Assembly (NCBI GenBank): GCA_913056425.1
Contig: CAJXLR010000013.1
Coordinates: 1-15,837 of the forward strand
Direction of reading: 5' to 3'
DNA length: 15,837 nt
Source of the DNA: an uncultured Bacteroidota bacterium
GTDB lineage: Bacteria > Bacteroidota > Bacteroidia > NS11-12g > UBA9320
Positions 7,272 to 15,006 of the stretch are shown here, one piece after another. Every line of letters begins with the position of its first letter. Position 1 is the first letter of the stretch. The translations under genes and the position numbers were made by a program. The notes under the pieces were generated by a model. The model saw only the letters and a program-made list of their open reading frames with translations. It searched no databases and was not told the origin of the DNA.

Positions 7272-8558
7272 TTAGGCGAATGGAAACAGTGCTCCTCCGT
7301 ATATTGCTTCGTTACCAAGTTCTTCTTCAATTCGAAGAAGTTGGTTGTACTTAGCAATACGGTCGGTTCTAGACGCCGAGCCGGTTTTAATCTGGCCACT
7401 ATTCATGGCTACAGCCAAATCAGCAATTGTCACGTCCTCAGTCTCCCCACTTCTGTGACTGATGACGTTGGTATATCTACTTCGTGTTGCAAGTTGAATT
7501 GCATCGACTGTTTCAGTTAAGGAACCAATTTGATTCACTTTTACCAGAATAGAGTTGGCCACTCCTTGATCAATACCTTGCTGCAATCGCTTTGTGTTTG
7601 TTACAAATAAATCATCGCCCACCAGCTGAACGTTATTGCCAATACGGTCAGTTAGACTCTTCCAGCCTGACCAGTCGTCTTCGTCCAAACCATCTTCGAT
7701 GGAAACAATTGGATATTTTGATGTCCAGCTCTCCCAATAATCCACCATTTCCTCTGAGCTAAGTTTCTGCCCATTGGATTTATGGAAATGATATAAACCG
7801 GAATCCTTGTCGTAGAATTCTGAAGATGCAGCATCCATCGCGATGTAAATATCACGTCCTGGTTTATAGCCGGCAACTTCAATAGACTTGAGAACAATTT
7901 CGATGGCTTCCTCGTTGCTCTTGATATTTGGGGCAAATCCACCTTCATCACCAACATTGGTACTGTATCCTTTCTCTTTCAAAACCTTTTTTAGGTTGTG
8001 AAACACTTCCGTACCCATCTGTAATGCCCGGCTAAAACTATCTGCTTTAACCGGCATAATCATGAACTCTTGAAAGTCAATCGAATTGTCGGCATGACTT
8101 CCACCATTCAAGATATTCATCATCGGGACGGGTAAAATCTTAGCATTTACACCACCCACGTATCTGTACAAGGACTGACCCGCCTCAAGTGCAGCAGCTT
8201 TCGATGCAGCCAATGAAACAGCGAGAATAGCGTTTGCTCCGAGTTTTGACTTTTTGTCCGTGCCATCCAACGCTAACATGGTATTATCAATCTCAGGTTG
8301 GTTGAAAACATCATAACCTACCAAAGCATCTGCTATGGTATCGTTGATGTTGGCAACAGCTTTATTAACCGATTTGCCCAAATAGGTTGATTTGTCACCG
8401 TCACGGAGTTCAACCGCTTCGTGGATACCGGTAGACGCACCTGATGGTACAGCAGCTCTTCCTAAAAGTCCGGTTTCTGTTATTACATCTGCTTCTACAG
8501 TAGGATTTCCTCGAGAGTCTAGTATCTGTCGAGCTTTAATGTCAATGATGCTACTCAT
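7272..8558 (-). CDS. eno: Enolase (phosphopyruvate hydratase)
   Basis: 428 residues, the usual length, ATG start. It interconverts 2-phosphoglycerate and phosphoenolpyruvate in glycolysis and gluconeogenesis, in the cytosol, with Mg. Visible residues are DSRGNPTVE (14-22), the mobile loop PSGASTGIHEA (38-48), catalytic Glu205 in GDEGG, metal ligands Asp242, Glu288 (SIEDG) and Asp315 (GDDLF), catalytic base Lys340 (LVKVNQIG) and the signature SHRSGETED (367-375). Everything needed is intact. The start lies 2 bases after the carA stop, so the two genes are almost certainly cotranscribed from the carA promoter; a hairpin terminator follows. Confidence 0.99.
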   Translation of the reverse strand: MSSIIDIKARQILDSRGNPTVEADVITETGLLGRAAVPSGASTGIHEAVELRDGDKSTYLGKSVNKAVANINDTIADALVGYDVFNQPEIDNTMLALDGTDKKSKLGANAILAVSLAASKAAALEAGQSLYRYVGGVNAKILPVPMMNILNGGSHADNSIDFQEFMIMPVKADSFSRALQMGTEVFHNLKKVLKEKGYSTNVGDEGGFAPNIKSNEEAIEIVLKSIEVAGYKPGRDIYIAMDAASSEFYDKDSGLYHFHKSNGQKLSSEEMVDYWESWTSKYPIVSIEDGLDEDDWSGWKSLTDRIGNNVQLVGDDLFVTNTKRLQQGIDQGVANSILVKVNQIGSLTETVDAIQLATRSRYTNVISHRSGETEDVTIADLAVAMNSGQIKTGSASRTDRIAKYNQLLRIEEELGNEAIYGGALFPFA

Positions 8559-8560
8559 TT

Positions 8561-9658
8561 TTATGCTTCTAGTAAGTCTATAAAATCGTCGAAAAGGTAA
8601 CGGCCATCGTGCGGACCAGGGTTTGCTTCAGGGTGATATTGCACTGCAAACGCAGGCTTGTCCTTAATGCGAATTCCTTCTACCGTTCCGTCGTTTAGGT
8701 TTATGTGTGTGATTTCAGCTTTTTCCGGTACAATAGATTCCGGATCAATGGCAAAACCATGATTTTGAGTCGACATTTCACTGCGTCCGGTGCGTAGGTT
8801 TTTAACCGGATGGTTCAAACCTCGGTGACCGTGGTGCATTTTAAATGTTTTCATACCCACAGCTTGGGCGAGTATCTGACTACCAAGACAAATTCCGAAC
8901 ATTTTTTCATTGTTGTCAAGAATGTCTTGAAGCGTTTTGGTTTCTGCATCCATCACTCCTGGATCTCCGGGACCATTGCTGATCATAAAGCCATCCGGAT
9001 TCCACTTTTTCATCTCATCGTAAGATGTGTTGCTTGGGAATACTTGTAAGTAACAGTCGCGCTCAGCTAAACATCGAAGAATATTTGTTTTTACACCAAG
9101 GTCTAGAACCGCTACTTTATGCTTTGCTTCTGCGTTTCCAAAGAGGTACGGCTTGTCAGTTGTTACTTTTGAACTTAACTCCAGCCCAGCCATAGATGGC
9201 ACCTTAGCCAACTGCTTTTTGATTTCATCAACGTCTAAAATGTCTGAACTTATAGCACAGTTCATCGCACCCTTACTTCGGATATGTCGCACAATCTCGC
9301 GAGTATCCACATCGGATATACCGATGAGATTGTTTTCGATTAGATAGTCATTCAAGCTTGATGTAGCTGTTTTTCGACTAAATTTCTCAGAGAATTTCTT
9401 TACGATTAAACCGTTGATTTTGATGCCGTCACTTTCAACATCCTCCGCACTAGCACCATAGTTGCCGATGTGATCTGATGTCATAACCACAACCTGACCG
9501 TAGTATGATGGATCCGTGAATACCTCTTGGTATCCGGTCATCCCGGTGTTGAAGCAAATTTCTCCGAAAGTAATCCCGATTTTACCGATCGCTCGGCCTT
9601 TGAAAACACTGCCATCCTCAAGAACGAGTAAAGCTGTTTGTCCAGTAGTATTTTCCAC
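8561..9658 (-). CDS. carA: Carbamoyl-phosphate synthase small (glutamine amidotransferase) subunit
   Basis: 365 residues from GTG at 9658. The frame stays open up to a TTG at 9742, but the extra 28 residues are not family-like and would span the promoter, whose predicted transcript starts near 9667. The GTG start gives VENTTGQTALLVLEDGSVF, matching normal CarA N-termini. The protein hydrolyses glutamine and passes ammonia to CarB to make carbamoyl phosphate for pyrimidine and arginine synthesis. The N-terminal CPSase domain contains GEICFNTGMTGYQE; the class I amidotransferase domain starts near residue 180 with nucleophile Cys257 (GICLGSQ), MHHGHRGLNHPV (274-285) and His342/Glu344 (QYHPEA). 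carB is not in the window. In many Bacteroidota carA follows rplQ; here the gene upstream is a broken hydrolase. Confidence 0.97.
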   Translation of the reverse strand: MENTTGQTALLVLEDGSVFKGRAIGKIGITFGEICFNTGMTGYQEVFTDPSYYGQVVVMTSDHIGNYGASAEDVESDGIKINGLIVKKFSEKFSRKTATSSLNDYLIENNLIGISDVDTREIVRHIRSKGAMNCAISSDILDVDEIKKQLAKVPSMAGLELSSKVTTDKPYLFGNAEAKHKVAVLDLGVKTNILRCLAERDCYLQVFPSNTSYDEMKKWNPDGFMISNGPGDPGVMDAETKTLQDILDNNEKMFGICLGSQILAQAVGMKTFKMHHGHRGLNHPVKNLRTGRSEMSTQNHGFAIDPESIVPEKAEITHINLNDGTVEGIRIKDKPAFAVQYHPEANPGPHDGRYLFDDFIDLLEA

Positions 9659-9673
9659 GCTTTTCTGTTTATG

Positions 9674-9705
9674 CAAAGTTAGTATTACAGGAAGAGCCTC
9701 AAAGG
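9674..9705 (-). promoter_or_regulatory. Bacteroidota-type promoter for carA-eno
   Basis: On the minus strand, TAACTTTG (9681-9674) fits the -7 consensus TAnnTTTG, and CCTTTG (9705-9700) supplies the -33 TTTG, with 18 bases between TTTG and TA. The predicted start near 9667 gives a leader of about 9 bases to the GTG at 9658. This lies in the 65-base gap after the hydrolase stop and settles the carA start choice. Confidence 0.75.
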
Positions 9706-9723
9706 AATGTTGAAAAAATGAGG

Positions 9724-10122
9724 TTATTTCCGATTCATCCAATCTGCCATGTACCGAATGGCCTCGATATCCACGTTTGCAGGCTCAAAATATTCATCTG
9801 GTGAAGACGGAGATTCTCCATAAATCATCTGATGGTTCAAACCATGAACCAACTTTAAATCTACTCTTGGAGTTTTTGCAAGTTTTTGCTCGTAGGTAGC
9901 GAATTCGGTTTCATGCCTTACTTGATAGTCTCGGTCGCCTTGAATAATCAGAGTTCGAATTCCATCCTCCTCAGCGTTTTCCAGAACAACCTCAGCAGGG
10001 TCATAGGAAATCATTTGCTGATAATAGCGCATCATCGACGACTGACCTAAAACAGAAAGTGAATCAACCGTGGTTTCACGACCATAAATCAATTCAATTT
10101 CCGCACGTGCAGTTTGGATCAT
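9724..10122 (-). CDS. Alpha/beta hydrolase, C-terminal part (separated by -1 frameshift)
   Basis: 132 residues from ATG at 10122; the ATGA there overlaps the TGA stop of the preceding open frame. This is not a complete protein. It contains the last part of an alpha/beta-hydrolase fold: IRTLIIQGDRDYQV, with the probable catalytic Asp65, and LVHGLNHQMI, with the probable catalytic His97. It lacks the nucleophile elbow, which lies in the upstream frame. Reading back in this frame gives KEETMIQTARAE, which joins smoothly to DSNLTK of the upstream half after a -1 shift at AAAAAG. Best read as the C-terminal half of one exported hydrolase of about 440 residues. Independent translation from the ATG would give an inactive fragment unless it binds the other half. 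Confidence 0.75.
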   Translation of the reverse strand: MIQTARAEIELIYGRETTVDSLSVLGQSSMMRYYQQMISYDPAEVVLENAEEDGIRTLIIQGDRDYQVRHETEFATYEQKLAKTPRVDLKLVHGLNHQMIYGESPSSPDEYFEPANVDIEAIRYMADWMNRK

Positions 10123-11042
10123 CGTCTCTTCTTTTTGGTCAAGTTGCTATCACGATTGAAAAGGAATTCGTACTGCTCCGGAATGATTTCGAATAAAGGG
10201 CGATAAGGGCCGGCCATCATAATTATTCCTTTAGGTTTTCCGGCTTTGGCTATCAACGGAGAGGCATATGCTCCTAAACTATGCCCTAGTACAAATACGT
10301 TGTTCGTGTCGACGTAATCTAAACTTTTAGCAAGTCTTATTGCCGACAATGCGTCGTAAATCGTTTCGTCATATATGGTCATCGAGTCTATGTACGACTC
10401 GGGTGATCTGTAGACATAGGTTCGTTTATCATATCGAAGACTTGCTATTCCATTTACGGCAAAGCCGAAGGCTAAATCTCGGAATACTTTGTTGGGAGAA
10501 AGCCGGCTACCTTCGTCTTTATCGCTTGCCCCAGATCCATGAACAAGAATCACTATGGGACATTTGATGCAATTATTTGGTAATACAACCTCGGCAGGCA
10601 ATTCAAATGTATCGGTGGTAACCATAATTTTTTCTGTTCCGAATGCAATGTTCTTTGCGTATTCTGGCACCTGGTAATCCAACGCGGTGAATGTGAAACC
10701 AGAAAGTTTACCACTCTTACCATAAGACAAAACCAAGTTTAAACCGATGTTCTCAAAACGAAGTGGAGCAGAGAATACGGTTGACTTTCCGGATTGAGAC
10801 TTTTTGAAATCACCTATTGATTGCACGTCGCCATATTGCTTGGTAACTCCTTTCCAGATTAGACCAAGCATTGGACGTTTTATCTTGTTTCTTGCAGATT
10901 TGTCGAATTGTTTATACGCCTTGCCGTATTTGCCCTCAATCATGGATTGAGCAAAATTGTTCGCGTCTTTGGTGGTCTGGCCATAAACAAAACTGCTGAA
11001 CAGAAGGCCAGAGAGAAAGAGTAACGCTTTAAATCGAATCAT
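10119..11042 (-). CDS. Exported alpha/beta hydrolase with DUF3887-like N-domain, N-terminal part (frame broken)
   Basis: 307 residues, ATG start. Signal peptide MIRFKALLFLSGLLFSSFVYG with likely cleavage before Gln22. Residues about 25-120 look like the small DUF3887-type domain often fused ahead of hydrolases (NNFAQSMIEGKYGKAYKQFD...), moderate certainty. The alpha/beta-hydrolase fold starts near residue 135, with oxyanion-hole HGSG (169-172) and nucleophile Ser255 in GHSLGAY. The frame ends in NLTKKKRR at TGA 10119-10121, before the Asp and His of the triad, which are encoded in the -1 frame downstream. The start overlaps the end of the pseudouridine synthase gene by 14 nt, so translation is probably coupled. 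The substrate is unknown; family members include esterases and peptidase-like enzymes. It may be a recent pseudogene, a sequencing error or a real frameshift gene. Confidence 0.8.
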   Translation of the reverse strand: MIRFKALLFLSGLLFSSFVYGQTTKDANNFAQSMIEGKYGKAYKQFDKSARNKIKRPMLGLIWKGVTKQYGDVQSIGDFKKSQSGKSTVFSAPLRFENIGLNLVLSYGKSGKLSGFTFTALDYQVPEYAKNIAFGTEKIMVTTDTFELPAEVVLPNNCIKCPIVILVHGSGASDKDEGSRLSPNKVFRDLAFGFAVNGIASLRYDKRTYVYRSPESYIDSMTIYDETIYDALSAIRLAKSLDYVDTNNVFVLGHSLGAYASPLIAKAGKPKGIIMMAGPYRPLFEIIPEQYEFLFNRDSNLTKKKRR

Positions 11043-11748
11043 ATTTTCGGAGTAACTTCAGACAGACACTAAAGTCCTTGGGTAAATCAGCTTCAATATC
11101 AATGGTACTGCCGTTAAGCTCAAAACTTACTCGGTAAGCATGTAGGCAAGTACGACTTATCATTGGGCGCTCTTCTTTATCTCGACCCACAGAGAAGTTT
11201 GCCTTACTGTCTCGCAAGTACGGTAGCTCTCCACCGTACATTGTGTCCGCAACAATAGGCGCATTTTGCGACGATAAGTGAATCCTAATTTGATGGAGTC
11301 TACCGCTGGATGGATGACATTCAATCAGCGTGTATTTCTTGAAATTCTCTATAGCTGTAACCAAAGTTTCCGCAGGTTTTCCGCCATGTCTATCAATTTT
11401 GGCTCGACCTCTCGACGTAGTAGACAACGGAATATCAATTACCCGATTTTCGAAATAGTGCCGTCCGTGCGCAATAGCCCAATACGTTTTCTTGATTTCA
11501 CGCTTCTCAAACATCATTGCTACGGAACGATACGTATCTGGATTCTTTGCGAGTAGCAAGACACCGGACGTGTCTTTGTCTAGTCGGTGACAAAGCTGAA
11601 GGTTTGGATCATGCGCTTCCGCTAAGTCTTGGATACATCTATTTGTTCCAAACCTACTTTGAAGACTGTACACTCCGGCCGGTTTGTTCACGGCTACGAG
11701 GTTGTCGTCTTCGTAGATGATGATGTCTTTTAGTCTACGAAGCTTCAT
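11029..11748 (-). CDS. RluA-family RNA pseudouridine synthase
   Basis: 239 residues, ATG start. The enzyme isomerises uridine to pseudouridine in rRNA or tRNA. It shows LVAVNKPAGVYS (17-28), the catalytic motif HRLDKDTSGVLLLAK with Asp57, and the later family motif SSGRLHQIRIHLSS with VADTMYGG. There is no N-terminal S4 domain: the catalytic domain begins within about 12 residues of the start. The length suits a short RluA/RluC-type member. The target nucleotide cannot be told. The gene starts inside the end of hisS (14-nt overlap), and its own end overlaps the hydrolase start by 14 nt, so the genes are very probably one transcript with coupled translation. Confidence 0.95.
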   Translation of the reverse strand: MKLRRLKDIIIYEDDNLVAVNKPAGVYSLQSRFGTNRCIQDLAEAHDPNLQLCHRLDKDTSGVLLLAKNPDTYRSVAMMFEKREIKKTYWAIAHGRHYFENRVIDIPLSTTSRGRAKIDRHGGKPAETLVTAIENFKKYTLIECHPSSGRLHQIRIHLSSQNAPIVADTMYGGELPYLRDSKANFSVGRDKEERPMISRTCLHAYRVSFELNGSTIDIEADLPKDFSVCLKLLRKYDSI

Positions 11749-13108
11749 GTATGTGGTTTGCTACTTCGTTTAAAGTAAGTTTGATTTGGTTTCCTGAAGC
11801 TAGGTTTTTGAGTTGAACTACCTCTTCCGAAATCTCATTGTCACCTATTACAATAACCCAGCGATATCCTGTTTTATTAGCATAGTCAAATTGCTTTCCA
11901 ATTTTCTTTTTATCCGGATATACGGAACATTTGAGACCTTGACTCCGAAGCTGGTTCGCAAGTCTTAGACAATGATTCTTACCTAACTCGTCGAAATGGC
12001 AAAACAGAATGGCACTCCCTAAGTCTTTGTGATCCTTGAACAAGTTCAGCTTAGTCATCACGTCATGTATACGATCTAGACCAAACGAGATACCAACTCC
12101 AGAAACACCGGAAAGACCAAATACATCCGTTAGATTGTCGTACCGGCCACCACCTGAGACACTACCAATTCCGGAATCCGGGATAACAGCCTCGAAGATG
12201 CAGCCCGTGTAGTACTCCAATCCTCTTGCAAGGCTGAAATCCAACGTAATGTTCATTTGTTCACCATTCACCGCATTATGGTAACTTAACAAGTGTTGTA
12301 ACTCACTGATTCCCTGTTGTTTATTTTCGCCATCAACCAAGTTGTCGTTGAGCCATTCTATGCTATCTGCTGAAAACTCTTTTTCTTGGAGCAGCTGTTT
12401 TAAGGTGGGTGCTTTGGAAGATTCTAGTCCATTCGCTAAAAGTTCTTCCTCGACCTTTTCCCAACCAATTTTATCCAGTTTGTCGATTATCGTAGTTAAC
12501 GTCGTGAAACTTCCTCCAAACGAGACGGTCTCAGCAATGCTCTCTAAAATCTTCCGATGGTTCATCTTTACCACATAAGTCGGAAGGCCCAAACCAGTAA
12601 ATACTTTGTGATATATGGATAAGAAGTCGGCTTCGCAAAGCAATGAATCAGTACCGATTACATCGGCGTCACACTGCCAAAATTCTCTGTATCGGCCTTT
12701 TTGTGGTCGATCCGCCCGCCAAACAGGCTGCATTTGGTAACGTTTAAATGGAAAAGTGATGTCGTTTTGATGCTGAACCACAAAACGGGCAAAAGGCACC
12801 GTCAAGTCGTAGCGTAAACCTTTTGACGAAATCTTTCGGGTTAGATTTTGCGCACTTGAATTGGAGAGCTCTTCACTAGATATCTTTGATAGGAAATCTC
12901 CACTGTCTAGAATCTTAAATAGTAGTTTGTCCCCTTCTTCTCCATACTTTCCGGTTAACGTTGAAAGGTTTTCCATGGAAGGTGTTTCAATAGGCACAAA
13001 CCCAAAGGATTCATATACCTCTTTTATGACGGAAGTAATGTGGTTTCGCTGAGCCATTACCACCGGACCAAAGTCTCTCGTACCTTTTGGAATTGCAGCT
13101 TTTTGCAT
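11735..13108 (-). CDS. hisS: Histidyl-tRNA synthetase
   Basis: 457 residues, ATG start. A class II aminoacyl-tRNA synthetase that charges tRNA-His. The N-terminus IPKGTRDFGP is typical. Motif 2 and its surroundings read LRYDLTVPFARFV (98-110) and RYQMQPVWRADRPQKGRYREFWQCD (123-147). The histidine-specific motifs are LARGLEYYTGCIFE (293-306) and SGGGRYDNL (318-326), and motif 3 is GISFGLDRI (339-347). The C-terminal anticodon-binding domain starts near 365. All parts are present. The stop overlaps the start of the pseudouridine synthase gene. Upstream there are only 23 bases to the stop of the LTA-synthase-like gene, so hisS may be read both from its own promoter and by read-through. Confidence 0.98.
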   Translation of the reverse strand: MQKAAIPKGTRDFGPVVMAQRNHITSVIKEVYESFGFVPIETPSMENLSTLTGKYGEEGDKLLFKILDSGDFLSKISSEELSNSSAQNLTRKISSKGLRYDLTVPFARFVVQHQNDITFPFKRYQMQPVWRADRPQKGRYREFWQCDADVIGTDSLLCEADFLSIYHKVFTGLGLPTYVVKMNHRKILESIAETVSFGGSFTTLTTIIDKLDKIGWEKVEEELLANGLESSKAPTLKQLLQEKEFSADSIEWLNDNLVDGENKQQGISELQHLLSYHNAVNGEQMNITLDFSLARGLEYYTGCIFEAVIPDSGIGSVSGGGRYDNLTDVFGLSGVSGVGISFGLDRIHDVMTKLNLFKDHKDLGSAILFCHFDELGKNHCLRLANQLRSQGLKCSVYPDKKKIGKQFDYANKTGYRWVIVIGDNEISEEVVQLKNLASGNQIKLTLNEVANHIHEAS

Positions 13109-13112
13109 GACG

Positions 13113-13120
13113 CAAAAATA
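13113..13120 (-). promoter_or_regulatory. Possible -7 promoter element for hisS
   Basis: The minus strand reads TATTTTTG, matching TAnnTTTG, only 4 bases before the hisS ATG. I found no TTTG at the usual -33 distance, and the transcript would be leaderless or nearly so. It may therefore be a chance match in the short gap, or a weak internal promoter. Confidence 0.3.
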
Positions 13121-13131
13121 GGGTTTGAAAT

Positions 13132-14946
13132 TTACGGTTGCTCGCTATTCAAATAGTTGAAGTGTTTTGAAACTTCATGGACAAGAAGCGAGTCGTAATG
13201 TGTTTCATTTTTCGAGACATCAAGCAGGTTGTTTAGACAGTTGATGTCCTTTTTTCGGTCGAATAGAAATGCAGGTTTAGTTTTTGTTCGTCCATAATTC
13301 ATCAAACCTTTGGTGATGTGATACACCTGATTGTCGTAGTGACATACTACACCTTCATCGTTACTGAAAACGGATTTCCCTGTACACTTTAGTTCTAGAG
13401 GAATGTTAGATAAGTCGGCAATTGTAGGAAGTATGTCTATGTGGGAAACAGTCTTTCGAATATTCGATGGAGGTAGAATTTTAGGGGCATAAATTAACAG
13501 AGGAACTTCATATTTCCCGGCTGGTGTTCGATAGGCATGTAACATGTTTTTCGCGCTGTGATCTGCGGTTATGAAGAAAATGGTGTTGTCAAACCAAGGC
13601 TTCGATCTTACAGTTTTAAAAAACTGTTCTAATGCATAATCCGTGTATTGGATGCTCTTGTGAAGTGGGATTTTTCCGCTTGTAAACTTGGATTTATGTC
13701 TTTCTGGAATTGGGTAGGGGTGATGACTGCTTAGCGAGAAAACAGCTGATAAAAATGGTTTCGAAACCGTATCTAGACACGAGGCAAAGTATTGAAAGTA
13801 CTCTTCGTCGTAGATGCCCCAATGTCCATCATTATGCTCAGTTTGAGGATATTCATTCAGCCCATAGTAATGATTTAAACCCTGGCTCATCAAGTACGAG
13901 CGAAAGCCCATCGACTCATTATTGGCCCCATGAAAAAAGTGTGTTGTGTAGTTGTACGGTTTCAGTATGTTGGTGAGGGCAATTCTTTTTTTCTGAGATT
14001 TTGGTGAGTGGATAAATGCTTTGTCCGAAAGCCTCGCGATACCACCATAAATTGCAGGGATCGCGTCAACCGATTTTAGTCCGTTTGCATAGGCATTGTG
14101 ACAAACAACCGACTCGGACATGAGTGAGTTTAAGAAAGGTGTGTAACTCTCGGCATATCCACGGTTCAATCCAGTATACTCCTTGCCAAAGCTTTCTAAG
14201 ATAATAACCACATAATTATATGACGTCGGGGCACCTTCTGATGATTGTTTTGTTGGTTTGATTGATATGGTCGGGTCTATAAAGTCAGGTTGTTCGATAG
14301 GATTTATGACACTCTCAGCAAAGAATAGACTGGTGTTGTAAGTGAGCTGATATAGTTTAGGATTTACGTAATCTGCCACGGATGAACTCTTTGCCGGTTT
14401 GTAACCAAATCCCCTCGCCGCGATGATGAGCACTAGGGAGATTATCAGAAAACTTTGCCACCTGTTATTGGAGTTTTTCGTTTTGCCAACAACCCAAACC
14501 AAAACTATGCCGATTACCAAGAGAAGAGCGAATCCAAACCAGTAGTCATAAAGGTAGGTAGAAAGAGATATGTTATTACTGGAGTCTAATAGGTGAATAA
14601 AACCAATACTTAACCTTTCTTTTAGAAACTCAAAGTAGTAAACATCAATTACGTGAAGTAAGGATATAAAAACACCTAGGATTGTTGTAATTAAACGTTG
14701 AGCAAAGTTAGATACGAGTGCAACTGCTGTTGTAATGATGGCCAAATAAGCTGACGGAATTATGTCTAATCGAAGTCCGTAAAGTGCACTTAAGAATAGA
14801 TCTCTTATTTCTGTACTTTCAAATTGCTGAAAGTTTACGACAAAAAAGATGCCCCTCAAGACAACAAAAAGGAGGAAAAATATCCATAACTGATTTAAAA
14901 TCAGCGAGCTAGTTACCTCACGTATGAATTGACGTTTTTTGTTCAA
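13132..14946 (-). CDS. LTA-synthase-like membrane sulfatase-fold protein (phosphoglycerol/phosphoethanolamine transferase type)
   Basis: 604 residues from TTG at 14946 (MNKKRQF...). The frame is open to a GTG at 15072 and an ATG at 15024, but those starts lie antisense inside rpmE2 and ahead of the likely promoter. About five membrane segments occupy residues 18-180 (for example LWIFFLLFVVLRGIFFVV). A large extracytoplasmic alkaline-phosphatase/sulfatase-fold domain follows: metal-binding Glu251 (VVIILESFGKEY), the nucleophile position at Ser292 (GLKSVDAIPAI, Ser rather than the Thr of S. aureus LtaS), SLSSHHPY (404-411) and Asp462/His463 (ITADHS). It probably transfers a phospho-head group to an envelope glycan or lipid on the periplasmic side. 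These bacteria are not known to make lipoteichoic acid, so the substrate is open. First gene of the hisS-rluA-hydrolase strand cluster. Confidence 0.9.
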   Translation of the reverse strand: MNKKRQFIREVTSSLILNQLWIFFLLFVVLRGIFFVVNFQQFESTEIRDLFLSALYGLRLDIIPSAYLAIITTAVALVSNFAQRLITTILGVFISLLHVIDVYYFEFLKERLSIGFIHLLDSSNNISLSTYLYDYWFGFALLLVIGIVLVWVVGKTKNSNNRWQSFLIISLVLIIAARGFGYKPAKSSSVADYVNPKLYQLTYNTSLFFAESVINPIEQPDFIDPTISIKPTKQSSEGAPTSYNYVVIILESFGKEYTGLNRGYAESYTPFLNSLMSESVVCHNAYANGLKSVDAIPAIYGGIARLSDKAFIHSPKSQKKRIALTNILKPYNYTTHFFHGANNESMGFRSYLMSQGLNHYYGLNEYPQTEHNDGHWGIYDEEYFQYFASCLDTVSKPFLSAVFSLSSHHPYPIPERHKSKFTSGKIPLHKSIQYTDYALEQFFKTVRSKPWFDNTIFFITADHSAKNMLHAYRTPAGKYEVPLLIYAPKILPPSNIRKTVSHIDILPTIADLSNIPLELKCTGKSVFSNDEGVVCHYDNQVYHITKGLMNYGRTKTKPAFLFDRKKDINCLNNLLDVSKNETHYDSLLVHEVSKHFNYLNSEQP

Positions 14947-14973
14947 AATGAGTGCTCCTTTTGAAATAATTGC

Positions 14974-14981
14974 TACCTTTG
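14974..14981 (+). promoter_or_regulatory. -7 promoter element for rpmE2
   Basis: TACCTTTG matches the Bacteroidota -7 consensus TAnnTTTG and sits 25 bases before the rpmE2 ATG, predicting a leader of about 19 bases. The expected -33 TTTG is not at standard spacing; a TTTTG occurs 10 bases upstream, which is too close. The element lies 8 bases from the opposing element of the divergent gene. Confidence 0.55.
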
Positions 14982-14989
14982 CAGTCCTC

Positions 14990-14997
14990 CAAAAATA
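14990..14997 (-). promoter_or_regulatory. -7 promoter element for the LTA-synthase-like gene
   Basis: The minus strand reads TATTTTTG (14997-14990), matching TAnnTTTG. Transcription would begin near 14984, about 38 bases before the chosen TTG start at 14946. No good -33 TTTG was found. It faces the rpmE2 element, so the two polymerase footprints would overlap. Confidence 0.4.
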
Positions 14998-15006
14998 GAC
15001 AAAGAG

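Noticed and set aside
9659..9742. 28-residue N-terminal extension of carA from TTG
   Set aside because: It spans the promoter and overlaps the hydrolase end, and does not resemble CarA N-termini.
14006..14020. AGTGGATAA, a one-mismatch DnaA box
   Set aside because: It is within the coding region of the LTA-synthase-like gene, and imperfect matches are common.
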